Assembly (NCBI GenBank): GCA_914767715.1
Contig: OU612071.1
Location: 2,232,001-2,296,000, forward strand
DNA length: 64,000 bases
Source of the DNA: Membranipora membranacea
Taxonomy: Eukaryota; Bryozoa; Gymnolaemata; Cheilostomatida; Membraniporidae
Reading direction: 5' to 3'
The notes beneath the pieces are model-generated. The model was not told the origin of the DNA and did no database searches. It saw only the letters and a program-made list of their open reading frames with translations. Numbering within the stretch: the stretch's first letter is position 1; each line of letters opens with the position of its first letter. Below are positions 12,042-24,400 of this stretch, in pieces. The position numbers and the translations under genes were made by a program.

Positions 12042-14402
12042 GATATTGAGGGACTCAATCATCAGGTAATCTCTGCCATGTTAGACTTCTGTGTGCAGCT
12101 CATTAGTGGTTAGCTGGTATGTTGGATTTGGATGAACAGCAGTTATAGCTGAGGACATATTAGGATATGAATATCCTTTAAAGTTAAAGATTGTACAGAT
12201 TTGAAGTCTGCGACAGTCCTCTGACTCTATTAAGAGTTATCCTTTGCTGTAACTGGTGGAGATAACTTATCTATCCATATTTAAAACATATCTAGATATG
12301 CCGATGTAAGTAATTATGATACATTAGATTGGATAATGTTTAGTTTCTGATACCGGATTAGGAAAATATCTTTTGACAGTCTTATTCGTCTCTACATGAA
12401 AAGGTCCATAGAAATAAGGATCTACTTAACAATGAAATATATCTAATAAAAAAACACTTTTATTATATATCTTTTTCTAGCAGGGTAATTTGTACTTTTT
12501 TCCCAGGGGATTATTATATTAACACAATGTCCGCCATGAATTTTATTATTCAACCTTTTCTGTCATAAAAAGATCCATCGCTGATTGCTTTTACTTGTTG
12601 CTAGTCTGGTACTGTTAGCTTCCATCTAAAATCTACAGTAAGATTTTATATCCTGTCAGCTTACTTATAATCTACAGAAATCTCTTATGTGTGACACATA
12701 TTAACTTTTATTACTAGATGTGAATCTCAAACTGTGTACAATTTTATCAGGAATTTTTTTTTCTATTTTATTAGTGTTTTACACTACGGTAAATACTATA
12801 ATTGTACTCACTAATTGAGTATGTGATGTTCTGCCGCCATCATTGTATATATAGGATTAAGTCTGTTGATATTGCTTTTTGTCTTTTTTTTATCAGAAGT
12901 GACTTCATTTTCGATTTTAGACTGTTGGAGAGAATTGAATCTAATAATATTTCAGGTGTTTTTTTATCCATTTACTACACAATCTGTACTCGTTGTTTGG
13001 TATACACCCAGTAAGGCATTTCTGATAGTTTATGAGGTTTAACGATATTATGATTGGTTAATTATTGCGGTCAGTATATTTAATTGAAGTTTATTTAGAT
13101 GTTATGAATATAATTCTGGTCAATAGAGAAAATATTATATCAGTGTTAGTTTCTCCATTTTTTTTAATTTGAAGTGGCAAGTAATTTCCACAGTCGAGTT
13201 TGTACTAAATCTCAGTCAGCTCCTCATCGCTGCCCTAAAAGAGTTCATGACTGTCTTAGCTCTAGTTCTAAATAGAGAGTGATTGAGAATGAAAATTTTT
13301 GGGCCGCCGGCTGAGATGTCCAGTATACACAACATCAAAGCTGAGGTCTTAGATCAATTATTCAGTCATGCCAAAATAAAGGCTTGTGCTAGCATAATGT
13401 GGAGAGAATCACAAAATTCGTGCGATTTTTTTAATGAAGGGTTGATATGTCCTGAAGTGAGAACCTTCTAACAAAAGTCTCACCTGTTTTCAGATCCAGC
13501 TCAGCAATATTTCTGACCTCACTCTTGATCTTTTGAACTATAGGCTTATAGCAGGCTTGACAAGTCTGCTTACAGCCCTCGGTCCAGTCAGTGTGCTGAT
13601 CCTCCTAACTAAACCATAAACTGAAGTCCTGTCAACACTCTCACAGCTCATCATCAATCATTATCAATAAGGTGGGCTATCTTCCTGCGCCATGGCCCGC
13701 CTCAAAACATTATGTTTGGGTCAAACTAAAACAAAATGCCTCGTATCATTGTATGTTCAAAATTGGTTGCAAAGAGGGATTGAGCGTGTCAAAGATCAAT
13801 GTTGGCATATCATCCCCAAAGCCTTCTCTGTGGTGGTCAATAGACTCAGAATTTTGATGAAAAATTACTCACACAAACACAATTATTACTATTATAATCA
13901 GTTAACTATGAAACGAGGCACAGCTGCACAGCTGCAGAACCCCTACAATTTTGATTGAAAGCAGTCATTATATAATATTATACCCCATCAGTCTACCTTC
14001 AGCTTCCATAAAATATTATAATTAGAGATGGACAAAAATCTGAATCTCACCAAATGAGGTGAATAGCTCTCTGATACTTTCTCTTATCAATCCCAAAGGA
14101 CTCTATCTCGATAAGTCTGCTCACCACTTGAGCACTAATATTGGTGAGCACCGAGTGTAAATCTATAAAGTACAGATCAGTCAGGTCACATATCTATAGA
14201 GATGTAGCCGCTGGTATCAATAGCAGTGAACTTCTTTAGTATGTTTATTTGTGGATAACATTTCTGTGTTTAAAGTGTTTGTAAAGGATCAGGTTTTTTG
14301 GTATCATTCTAGAGATCTCAGTCTAGTTTAGAACATTATTCTATGTTCAAAAGCAGCCTGTGGCCCAGTTAAGACTTATTTGCCTTCAAAGTTGGGATGA
14401 GA

Positions 14403-14475
14403 AGGTACTAAAAAGGTATCATTTTTTTCCTTTGGAGTTGTGATTACTTGTTGAAAATAGTACCTTTTTAGTACC
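14403..14475. repeat. Perfect 15-bp inverted repeat (hairpin)
   Basis: GGTACTAAAAAGGTA (14403-14417) and TACCTTTTTAGTACC (14461-14475) are exact reverse complements around a 43-nt loop. It is isolated, with no gene beside it. Confidence 0.8.
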
Positions 14476-14723
14476 TCAGATTATAATGGGAATATACAGT
14501 ACCTTGTAACTAAGGCTTATTGTTATGACACAGTGGTTTTGATATTCTGCATGTGATATCAAAACACACAGAATTTATCTATTGAATGAATGAGTGAATA
14601 CAAGGCATTATTTATCTGTCCCATGTGGTTTAGCTGGTACAATGGGATAGTGTATGACATTTCATAATTCAATGACAAAGCTAACGATCTAAATCGAACA
14701 TAGCAAAAAATTACAGCTCTAGC

Positions 14724-14951
14724 TCATCCGACAGTGAGAATGAAAATTACAGGGAGATTAACAGCTCTAGTGAGAGCAAGATTGAATATCATTTCGGAGG
14801 CATTTTTTGCAAATCGACGTCGAGTCCATGTGATTATCAGAGGGAAAATATCTCTGAGGTAGTCACACCACTCAAGTTTAAATCTGTATGATTTCGGCCA
14901 CTGGAAATAACCCACAGTGCTTTGACAGATACAACATTTTCTGTTAACCAT
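14724..14951 (-). pseudogene. Possible THAP-like zinc-finger fragment
   Basis: Starting from an ATG at 14951 the frame reads VNRKCCICQSTVGYFQWPKS, then RFKLEWCDYLRDIF. This resembles the first half of a THAP domain (CxxC, aromatic/Pro, W..(F/Y)L). The second half (C..HF) is not visible, and the frame ends without further features. It could be chance or a remnant of a THAP/P-element-type gene. Confidence 0.2.
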
Positions 14952-17884
14952 GGTCTGCTCGAGATAGAAACTGGCAATATAAAGGCAGATCAATACATGG
15001 CTAAAGTATTTCAAGGTTTTGTTTATATTTATGCGATGAATAAATGAGATTGTGGCTACATGGATTGTATTGAAGATTATAAATACTAAGATATGACATT
15101 CTAATCAAACTCTGTCTTCAGCCGTTATGCTTTATGATTAGTGGCTTTCAATAGAATTTCAATGGAAGATACAAAATTTACACATGTAGACTGGATGTTT
15201 TTCTAATTTGCACAAAAATCTAAAATAATTTGATTTTAAATCTCGACATTTCAGGCATTAGGATGATGTTAAAATCCAAAGCATGCGATGATTAATACTG
15301 AGTGATTTGAAGTTTTGAGAATCTTTACAACAAATTTTGCAAATATTCTGATGTTTGGACTCACAAGATTTTCTCGGGTAAACTTTGTTGTTTACATCAA
15401 AAACTGAAATTTACAAGTCACAAAGTAAATTGAAGTAAATAAAATTGTCATCTAGTTATTTCGGACTTCAGGGTGATGAAAAATGTAAATGAATTTGACT
15501 GCCTCCTAAAGAGAGGAGTATTGATAATCGTGTAAGCAGTGGAATACCTTGAGAAACTTTCTATATTATTTTACATCAGATCTTGTCCATCTGTGCATCA
15601 CAGATACTCAGCACATCTAAACATGGACTATCAATATTACTGACTGAGTGCAGCAGGCCATATGAGAACCTATGTCAAAGCACACATCAGTCACATAGGA
15701 AATTAATTTGTCGAGTTTTTGAGTTATTTCATCACTATGGATCTTATTTGGGGGGCTAGTGTTGGATATTATCGCAAGATTTGGTACTAACCATAAAGCA
15801 TTGTATGGCCCATTTTTAGGTAAATCTGAAATAAGCAAGGCTTTGTCAGCAAGAAGAATCCATTGCTCCAGTGTAATCTTATTCAAACAGAGTAAACAAG
15901 CGCAGCGGTATGAAATGAAACTCACTCGCTCGAAAAGCTGTGGACAGGGAATGGGTCATAGTCATTGATTGTAATGTACAGTCAGTATTTATAATCTTTG
16001 GTACAGTGGTTCTTCTAATCTCTTCTTCAACATGGGCTCATAACAGAAATGAAGGTTGTTTTGATTAGCGGTCTCAACTCATTAAATTTGAACTTTTATG
16101 TCATCAACAGACTTGTGAGTGACTTTGTCATGTATTTGCAAAAGTTGTTATCTAACCACAATAGTCACTAATACTACTGTATTTCCCCCATAATGGGCTC
16201 ATTACAAATCGCCTGGACAAGTTGGGCTGTGCATGAGTAGGCAACTCAATAGTGTCAACTTATAACCCCCAAACCTACCAGACCAAGTAACCCTGAAGAC
16301 TTATTTTTCATGCAAATGCATGTGTGATAGCTGTCTTAATCTCATTTCAAGCTCAAAAATGATACCAAGAACCCTGTTCCTTTACAAACACTTTAAAGAC
16401 AAACAATTTTTTATCATTGCTGTCAATTTCATTGGTTTTACCACACAGCACTCATATCTGAGAGACAGACTGGTAGACTTTGCTACTCAGTCAGACTTGA
16501 CCACAATATTTCAGTTGGTTCCAACAGATTCAGATTATTTTTGTTATGAGCAGCTATTTAAATTCTTTATACCACTCAGAATACTGTGTCATTCTGGTTC
16601 ATTTAATTACTTAATGCAAATAATTCTGGATAAAACTGAATAATCATAGCAGTAATAAATGAAAATGAATATTCAGATTATCAATAAGTTAAGAACAACA
16701 GTTAAATGAATAATATTTATTTACAAGAACATGAGGAAATTCTCATCAAGTTAGATAATTAATATTTATTTACAAATATCAATGTTCACTTAGAGTTTAC
16801 AGGCATAACAATATATGGTTAATAAAATTTGCAGACAGACAAAGGAAAAATAATACTAAAGCTTTTTCTCGTCAAAATGACAGTGCTGATTCATCTGGGA
16901 GCTATTCTCACTACATACATATAATATTAATGAGAGTAAAAGTAAACTGTACAACAATGGAATCTGTCATTGAGGAATTTACCTTTTACAGGTGATACTA
17001 CAAGAAGCCACATGGATAATATGGAGTAATCTCAAGAACTGCTATTGAGACGAGGTCTTTGAAGTGGCCTCTTCCATTATGTTACTAGCTTTTACTTCTT
17101 TTTTTTTCTGATGACAAAATACTGTTCTTTTGTTTCGTCTTCAAAACCTGCTGAAAATAAATGTATAAAACATGTGACCAGTAAGGTCTTCTCTTCGGCA
17201 TATTTTGGTAGCAAGCAAGTCTATTCATGTAAGGCACTTTGATAACACAATAAAGATATTTTGTGTCAGACATACAGAACTCACACACATCTTTATATTA
17301 TATTGTAATGAAAACTTACCAACCTCTGTTGCACGGTCCCCTCATATAGGCCTTAGTCTCATTTTTATCTGTTCAAAGATTCTTGCGCAACAGTTCTTCA
17401 CGCATCGGAAGTAACATATCAGCACTATCACCTGTAAACACAAACCTGTCAGCTTTATATCAGTAAATCTAAGGTTGTCTAAAGGAGAATTTCGATGAGA
17501 CTATCATGAGCAACATGAAAACTAATGACATGATCTTATCACACAATGCCGATACCAATGCTGGAATTGCTAATTATCAGCAGCAGAAATAGGAGCCACA
17601 GCTATACTGATAGTCCAGCTATTAAATAGCTAGAGTTGAGCAGAGACAGAACTAAACCAAGTCACAATAAGCAAGAGTGTATGAGGCAGAAAAGCATCCG
17701 CGTGCGTTTTAATATTAATTTAATTTTGGAAGCTATCCTGAAATATTAAACATAGGTTATTGAATAGTACAGGTGCCCCAATGCAACTAAGTGGCATCAA
17801 ATTACCAACACCAAAGTATTGACTGACTTTAAGCAATCTATTCGGTCTTCAAATATCTGAATATCTGAAAGGTGTTATATCAGT

Positions 17885-18215
17885 GTGAGCCTGAGTTAGA
17901 TCTAAAGCTTTACAAACACATGCTGAGCCTACTCGATGTGCAAGCTGAACTTCCAGGACAGTTAGGGTGAGCAAGGAAGCTGTAGTACGCAAAAAATGTC
18001 TGACTTGTGACTTATATGTATTACACTCAATGCCGTCGATTGCAGAAGTGAAACCTGATACGGGGGTCAGATGCCATGACAATTGCGACGAGGTGAAGGG
18101 AAAACTTACCTATGTGCATTTGTTTGGCTGAAATGTAAGAAATAAAAGATGAGAGAATTGTGGGTAGGCTATGGTTATAATTTAATCGATGAAGAGTTGG
18201 CAGTCTCCAAGCAGT
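17885..18215. repeat. Dispersed repeat, copy 1 (copy 2 at 26157-26530)
   Basis: It shares patches with 26157-26530 in the same order: GTGAG(C/T)CTGAGT.AGATCTAA at the start, a TCTGACTTGTG block followed by CTCAATG in the middle, and GATGAAGAGTTGGCAG versus CAATGAAGAGTTGGCAG at the end. Identity is moderate. The family is not identified. Confidence 0.45.
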
Positions 18216-18482
18216 GCGACATAAGGTTTCACAAACAAATGCCTCAGTTCAGTGATTGATATGTGGTGTCAAGATGAACTGCTGTATATATCTTTTGAAT
18301 ATTTGGACACACTAGATTTGGCATTTTCAATCAAATTTCTTCCGATGTTGTATTGAAATTTCATTCAATTCTTTGCAAGTTTAGTAACAGACCAATAGCC
18401 TCTTGACTTTTTTTGACAGGGTGCGGTTTTTTTCTATTTATGTACTACTCTGACATCATATAAGACTTTGTGCGGATTGATC

Positions 18483-21400
18483 TCATGAACACTTCTCACC
18501 TTCACTGCAGTGCTGACTGATATATCTATCTAAACTCTTCTTCTCTTCACTGCGTCGTTCCTCCATCTTTTTTGCTTTTTCCTCTAGAGCTTTTGCTTGT
18601 TCATTTTGTCCAAGAGCTCTTAGAATGTTACCTCTTTCTGTCACAAGAGCAGCGTACTCCTCATTACAGGACGATTTTTTGTAAGCCTCTTCCATATAAC
18701 CTTGCGCTTCAAACAGTGAATCATTTGCCTTCTTCACGTCACCGTTCTCTTTCTCTATTCCAGCAATAGCCACAAGAACTCGGGCAGCATCCAGATTTGA
18801 ACGATTTTCATGGTACACCTTTAAGGCCGCCGTGTAATGCTTGTTTGCTAGCCCCATATCTCCACCGTTGCGCTTTGCCAAGTCACCTCGTGTTTTCTCT
18901 AGTCTCCCATAGTCGCCATGAGTCGGCTGATTTGGATGAGCTTCGTTGAGTGTCATCTTAGCTGTATGATACCACTGATCAATATCTTCTGGTTTTTCAG
19001 CGTCATCTGTTGTCTCAACGTCACAGTCTCAGCAGGTCATCCTCTGGAAGCAGCTCAAGTCCAAGTCCCAGGTTACCAGTCGTATGCAGTGCACCTTGAA
19101 TCAAGCTGATTTCACACTCAAGACTTTTCCTTCGATCATCATCAGTTATCAGCTTTTTGGTGATGTCAGAGGCAGTGTCAACATATTGCCTATGTCCAAA
19201 CTTTTCTGCTAGATCAGTGAGAATTGCTGCCTTTGTATTGCCGTCAACGTTTTTGTCAATTACCAATTTCAAGCCTAGAGACCGAGACTTTGTGAAGTAT
19301 TGCTGAGAGATGTCCTTGTTGCCATTCTTAGCGAAAATTTCACCAATAGCATAGACACAGTGTGCTGCTTCTCTAGAAGGATTGTTAACATATTTAAGTC
19401 TGCCTTCCAAACTCAGCCGATCGAATCCTTCAATCAAGCCTTGATCACTGCACTTCCCGCCCGTTGCTGCATAGAGAATGAGCTCCTTGAGAACTTTGAA
19501 CAGCATTTGCAAAGGTTTCACTCTATTAGGGAACAGCTGCATTAGAACTTTGGCTGTTTCAAGCAGCACAACAGCCTTTTCCACTGGTGAATTCTTTTCA
19601 GTCAAACTGTTCAGGGATATCTCACGGTGTACGGTAATACTTTCCTCGTGTGATTGTTGAGTCGGATATGAATGTTCCAGAGCTAACTCATACGCTTTCT
19701 TAGCCTCTCTAAGCTTCCCCATCCCGTTGTTACACCTTCCCATACCCCTGTAGACCTCAGTTAGCTTGACTCCGTACTCTGTAAGCCTTAGCCTGTCATC
19801 ATTTAGACGCTGGTACAGCTCCAGGGCTTGTTTGTAGTTCTTTAACTGGAGATGAGAATGTGCCAGAGTGTAACAAGAATTCGGATCATCAGTAGCTATA
19901 TCGGCTTGAACAACTTTGCTCCATTGAAGAGAAAAGAAGTCTGCGAGAGATGAACTCATGGGGTTTTCATTTACCTTCATTTTAGTGGCCTGCTTTACAT
20001 CTTCTGCTGTCGAAAGGTTATTCATGATGGAAAGGTGATACTGCATATCTAGGATACTCTTGCTTAGGGTGAAGAACTCCTCTGTTGCTATTCTCCAGAG
20101 TTTACGACCAACAAAGACAAACATCTCCTCTCCTCCATCTCTAGCCATGATTATATCTGTCTCTGTTTCCTCTGTATTCCCTGTGGTGAACTCATCACGC
20201 TTAGCGTCCATGTATAAATAGCACCTCAGACGTGAGTAGGATGCAAAGGCAAGAAGAAACTGAAGTGAGTGTGCGAAACTCCTTTTTGACTCTTTTCTCC
20301 ATGTTTCCCATGTTTCCAATGTTCGCCATGAGTCACGCTCTGAAGAACAGTTGATGATTGCGCTGTCTAAAAGAACAAGTGATGGGAACCGATAGAGTAA
20401 AGTTTTAGCGTTCAATGTAAATCCTGCCGAATAATCATCAAACTGAGGCTGAAATCTGTACCGCTTTATGTCACTGTGCAGCATCTGCAGGCTCACACTT
20501 AGTCTGTCAGAGTTTATGTTCTTGTCTATGGACTTTCTTCTAGCCTCAAAGCTTTTGAGCAGAGTGTCTTTTTTTACATGCGAGTATATAAGAGAGGTGA
20601 ATCTCAGCATAGCAGTAATATCACCTTTTATAGCCTCTTCAGGGTCTGGGTGTTTGAAAGTTTCCTTATATACTTTACTGAGTGATCTTGGAGTAGTAAG
20701 AAACTGATTGGGATGCTCAGAATTTCCTGTCGGGACATTCCCTGATGTTTTAGTTATCCCATCGATTTGGTAGCCATGATCCCTTCCATCAACATACCAT
20801 CCTGACAGTTCCTTAATGTCTAGTGAGCTCAGCTTTGTTTCCCTGAGGGCACCGATGTAGAAATATGTCATGACTGCCAGCCGCTCAAAATACTCAGTGT
20901 GACCAGCTTCCTGAATCAGAAAAAGGTACTCAATATCAGAATAAGGTGTCGCCTCACCTCTACCTAGTGAGCCTATCCCAACCACAGAGAATACACAAGG
21001 AGGCTCAGCCTTAATACTCTCTAGAGACTTCTCAACAACAAGAGCAGCGAATTCCTTCATCTTCTCATTAGAATATTTCACGAGTTGTTCCATTTCTTGG
21101 TTTTGATAACGCGGTGTCTTCCTCTCCAGTTCCGTTATCTGATATTTTAGCTCACTTCTTATTGAGGAGAGTCTGTCATGTAGAGCTTCAACATTCTTGT
21201 AGAAGAACTCAGCACTTAAGTTCTCGTCAAAATAAGTCTGGAGTGCTGCCCAGGCTTTCCTGTTCCATGGATCATCCAGTGACGAACTGAATCTCACAGC
21301 AGCTGAGTTGTATAGGGTGAATGCCTGTATTATAAATATGATGATATTTCATTTGGTTTTTAAGCAATTGAGAGAAGTTTCCCAATGGAATGGATTGATA

Positions 21401-24400
21401 CAAACTCATTAATTTGTTGATACTAATCAAAGTGAAGAGCTACAAATCTCCTTCGTCTGTTCTGTCAGTCAGTGAGAGATTGTGAGTGTGAGAGGAAGCT
21501 AAGTGTTAATGCTACCTCCAACAGTAAGTATAACACCAAAAGCATCAATATCACCGTCATTTATTCAAATGATAATTTCTAATTCATGATAGTGTTCCAT
21601 TCATGACATCACACTCACAACACAAAGATTTCACCAACTTCAGGGGGCCATGGCCATTAGGGCATTTCAAATATATTTATATCTCGTGAACCTATAACTA
21701 TAATTGGTTGAGAAACGTTTTGAAGAATTTTGTTTCTATAAATATTGCCAGTTTTAGCTGCATACTGAGGCTATTTAAAAGGCGGTGCCGGAACTTTGCC
21801 GACCTGCCGACTGCCGACAGGCCTGTTTTTCAGATATTTCAGTCTTAGCATTTGATTTCCAACCTAAATGCAAAATGCAAGTGCATATGCTAACAGTATG
21901 CAAGTGCATATACTAACAGTACCCCCAGCACATGTTGGCAACCCATTTAGGGCAGTTAACTGACTGAACTTACCATGTTTCCTTGCTTCTTCCCCCTTCT
22001 TCCTCTCCCTTGTGAAAAATTTTCTTTTTGCATGGGGCCGCCATTTTTCTTTGAAATGTTTTGGGAAATGCGCTCTCATTCTCATTTTGAAAAGACAACC
22101 CTCATGCTTTTTGAAAGAAACATTGCCTCTTTATTGTTATTCAATAAAATACAAATGTTGGAATTTTTATCCAGGATGAAAACCAAAGTTGTTGACTCAT
22201 GGTTTCTAGCTGAAGACCTGTGTGTTGTGCAGTGGTACGCCACCACTGTATGTTGTATCCTGAACAATGGATTCATTTATCCATCAGTTCAGAAGGCAGG
22301 CATCCCAGGATTCCCTGGATGTCTTGAGCATGTGAGCATGATTTGTCAGCAATAAAATCTGATAAACAAGCAAAATCAAACCTTGAGGTAATCTGGTTGG
22401 ATTTGGCGAATGCCTATGGTTCTGTACCGCACAGCATAATTGACCTCGCACTATCACACTTCTGGGTGCCCGACAGGCTAAGGGTTATGGTTGAGTGCTA
22501 CTATAAAAAGTTCAAAATGCGATTCACTACTAAGAACTTTACAACGAGCTGGCAAGAGCTGGCAGTAGGCATCCCTATGGGATGTGCTATATCACCTTTG
22601 CTATTCGTTATGGTGATGGAGTCAGTTATGCGGAATTCACAAGGCAGTGTGAATGGGATCCAAATTGCGAATAACCAGATACTACCGCCGATGAGGGCCT
22701 TTATGGATGATATTACAATAATATCACCAGATAAGGTCCAGGTTGTAGCTTCAATCGATAGACTGCATGAGTTGATAGAGAGATGTGCGATGCAATTCAA
22801 ACCTAGCAAGAGCCGGTCCCTGTCCTTGTGTACTATACCTACTTCATAGGAACAGAGCGTATTCCCACGCTTGCAGAGCAGCCTGTTAAGAGCTTAGGAA
22901 GATGGTAGAGTTTACCGATCACAGACAGGTTTCGCGGAAATGAAGTGAAAAAGCAACTCATTACAGGGCTGGACGCGGTTGAAAAATGTGGTCTGTCTGG
23001 TAAATACAAAGCCTGGATTCTCAACTTTGCACTCATGCCTCGAATTCTGTGGCCTCTGACAGTTTATGATGTTCCGCTAACACCAGTTGAGAGAATGGAG
23101 CAAATGATTAAAAAGCACATGCGTAAGTGCCTCGGAGTTCCAAGGAGCTTCAACACTAATGCACTGTATGCCAGTTTGTTTACTCTTTCACTACCTATGA
23201 AATCGCTTGTGAAAGAGTACAAAACATCAAAGGCGAGACTGGATATGATGTTGAACGAGTCACCAGACCAGGTGATAAGGGAATGTGCTCCAACACTTGA
23301 CACTGGTAAAAAATGGTCTGTCACAGAGACTGTCAGAGATGCCAAATCTCCACTGCAGATAAGTGAGATTGTGGGTGCTGTGTCAACTGCACGTCATTGC
23401 ATCGGCTCGGAAGCAAACCGGTGGTTCTCAAAGGAAAGCCCAAAGGTTAGACGGGAGATGGTAGTTGATGAGGTGCGAAAGATGGAAGAGGAGCGCCGCC
23501 AGACACAAGCTGTAGGCCAAGCCCAACAAGGCAGGTGGACTTGTTGGGAGTCTGTTGAGCAGCGTCAGCTCAAATTGACAGAATTGTGGTCAATGGAGCC
23601 ACAAAGGATCAGTTTTCTGGTTGGTGCAGCTTATGATCAACTACCGCCCCGGCAAACCTGGAACGCTGGAATTTGACCGAGAACTTGAAATGCGCCGAGT
23701 TCTCGGCTAAGGGCACACTTCGACATATACTGTCAAATTGCCAACAGAGCCTGGGAAGATACACATATAGGCATAATCAAGTCCTGAAAGTGTTGTGTAA
23801 ATATGTCACGGAGAAGTGTGGACAATATGCTAATGCTGGTGGTGAAGCGCGTGAAAAGATATTGCGCAAAAAGGGATTGATGAACAGCGGAGAATGTATG
23901 GATATATATTGTATTGTTATCAATACTTGATAAAATTCATTGTTGTTTTGCTCTGTGATGCCAAAAAAATATAAAATAAATTATAAATAAAAAATATAAA
24001 AAGTATCTATGAAATGACCAACTTATAAGATGGAATTAAGCAGCCGAGCACACTCTGTTCGGAAACAGTTTTTACGAGTGTTTACTCGCTGCTTGGGAAT
24101 ACAGAATCTACCAGAGTGCAGTCTCACTAGCTCGATTGGTAGATCGAGGCTAGTATAGGTACGCAGACATTTATTTATAAAACGTTCCTGGTAGAGCTCA
24201 TTGAGGTTCTTACATTTGAGCTTTTTATTACTGAGTTTGTAGGCTGATTTTATGATATGGTTCAGCTCATTGCGGTTTTCGACTGACATATGGCCGTGGA
24301 TAATACTGAGGTGAAAGGCAAGCACAATTTCTATAAATGACTCATAGGCTAGACGAATAGTGCTGTCTTTGACTTTCATTGATGATAAACGCTTCATTAT

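Larger units (their letters stand above)
12042..18482. other. Intergenic stretch with no supported gene
   Basis: AT-rich sequence between the convergent 3' ends of the stomatin gene and the ankyrin-nucleotidyltransferase gene. Open frames up to about 107 codons (for example 15617-15925 minus and 16320-16643 plus) show no recognisable domain. It holds the hairpin at 14403-14475, a weak THAP-like fragment at 14724-14951 and a dispersed repeat at 17885-18215. Confidence 0.5.

Noticed and set aside
15617-15968. Overlapping frames on both strands around 15.7 kb
   Set aside because: Neither shows a domain, splice context or codon bias that sets one apart. Probably chance.
19010-19040. Mini-intron explaining the frame break
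   Set aside because: The only GT...AG pair nearby spans 18 nt, too short to splice, and its removal leaves a stop.
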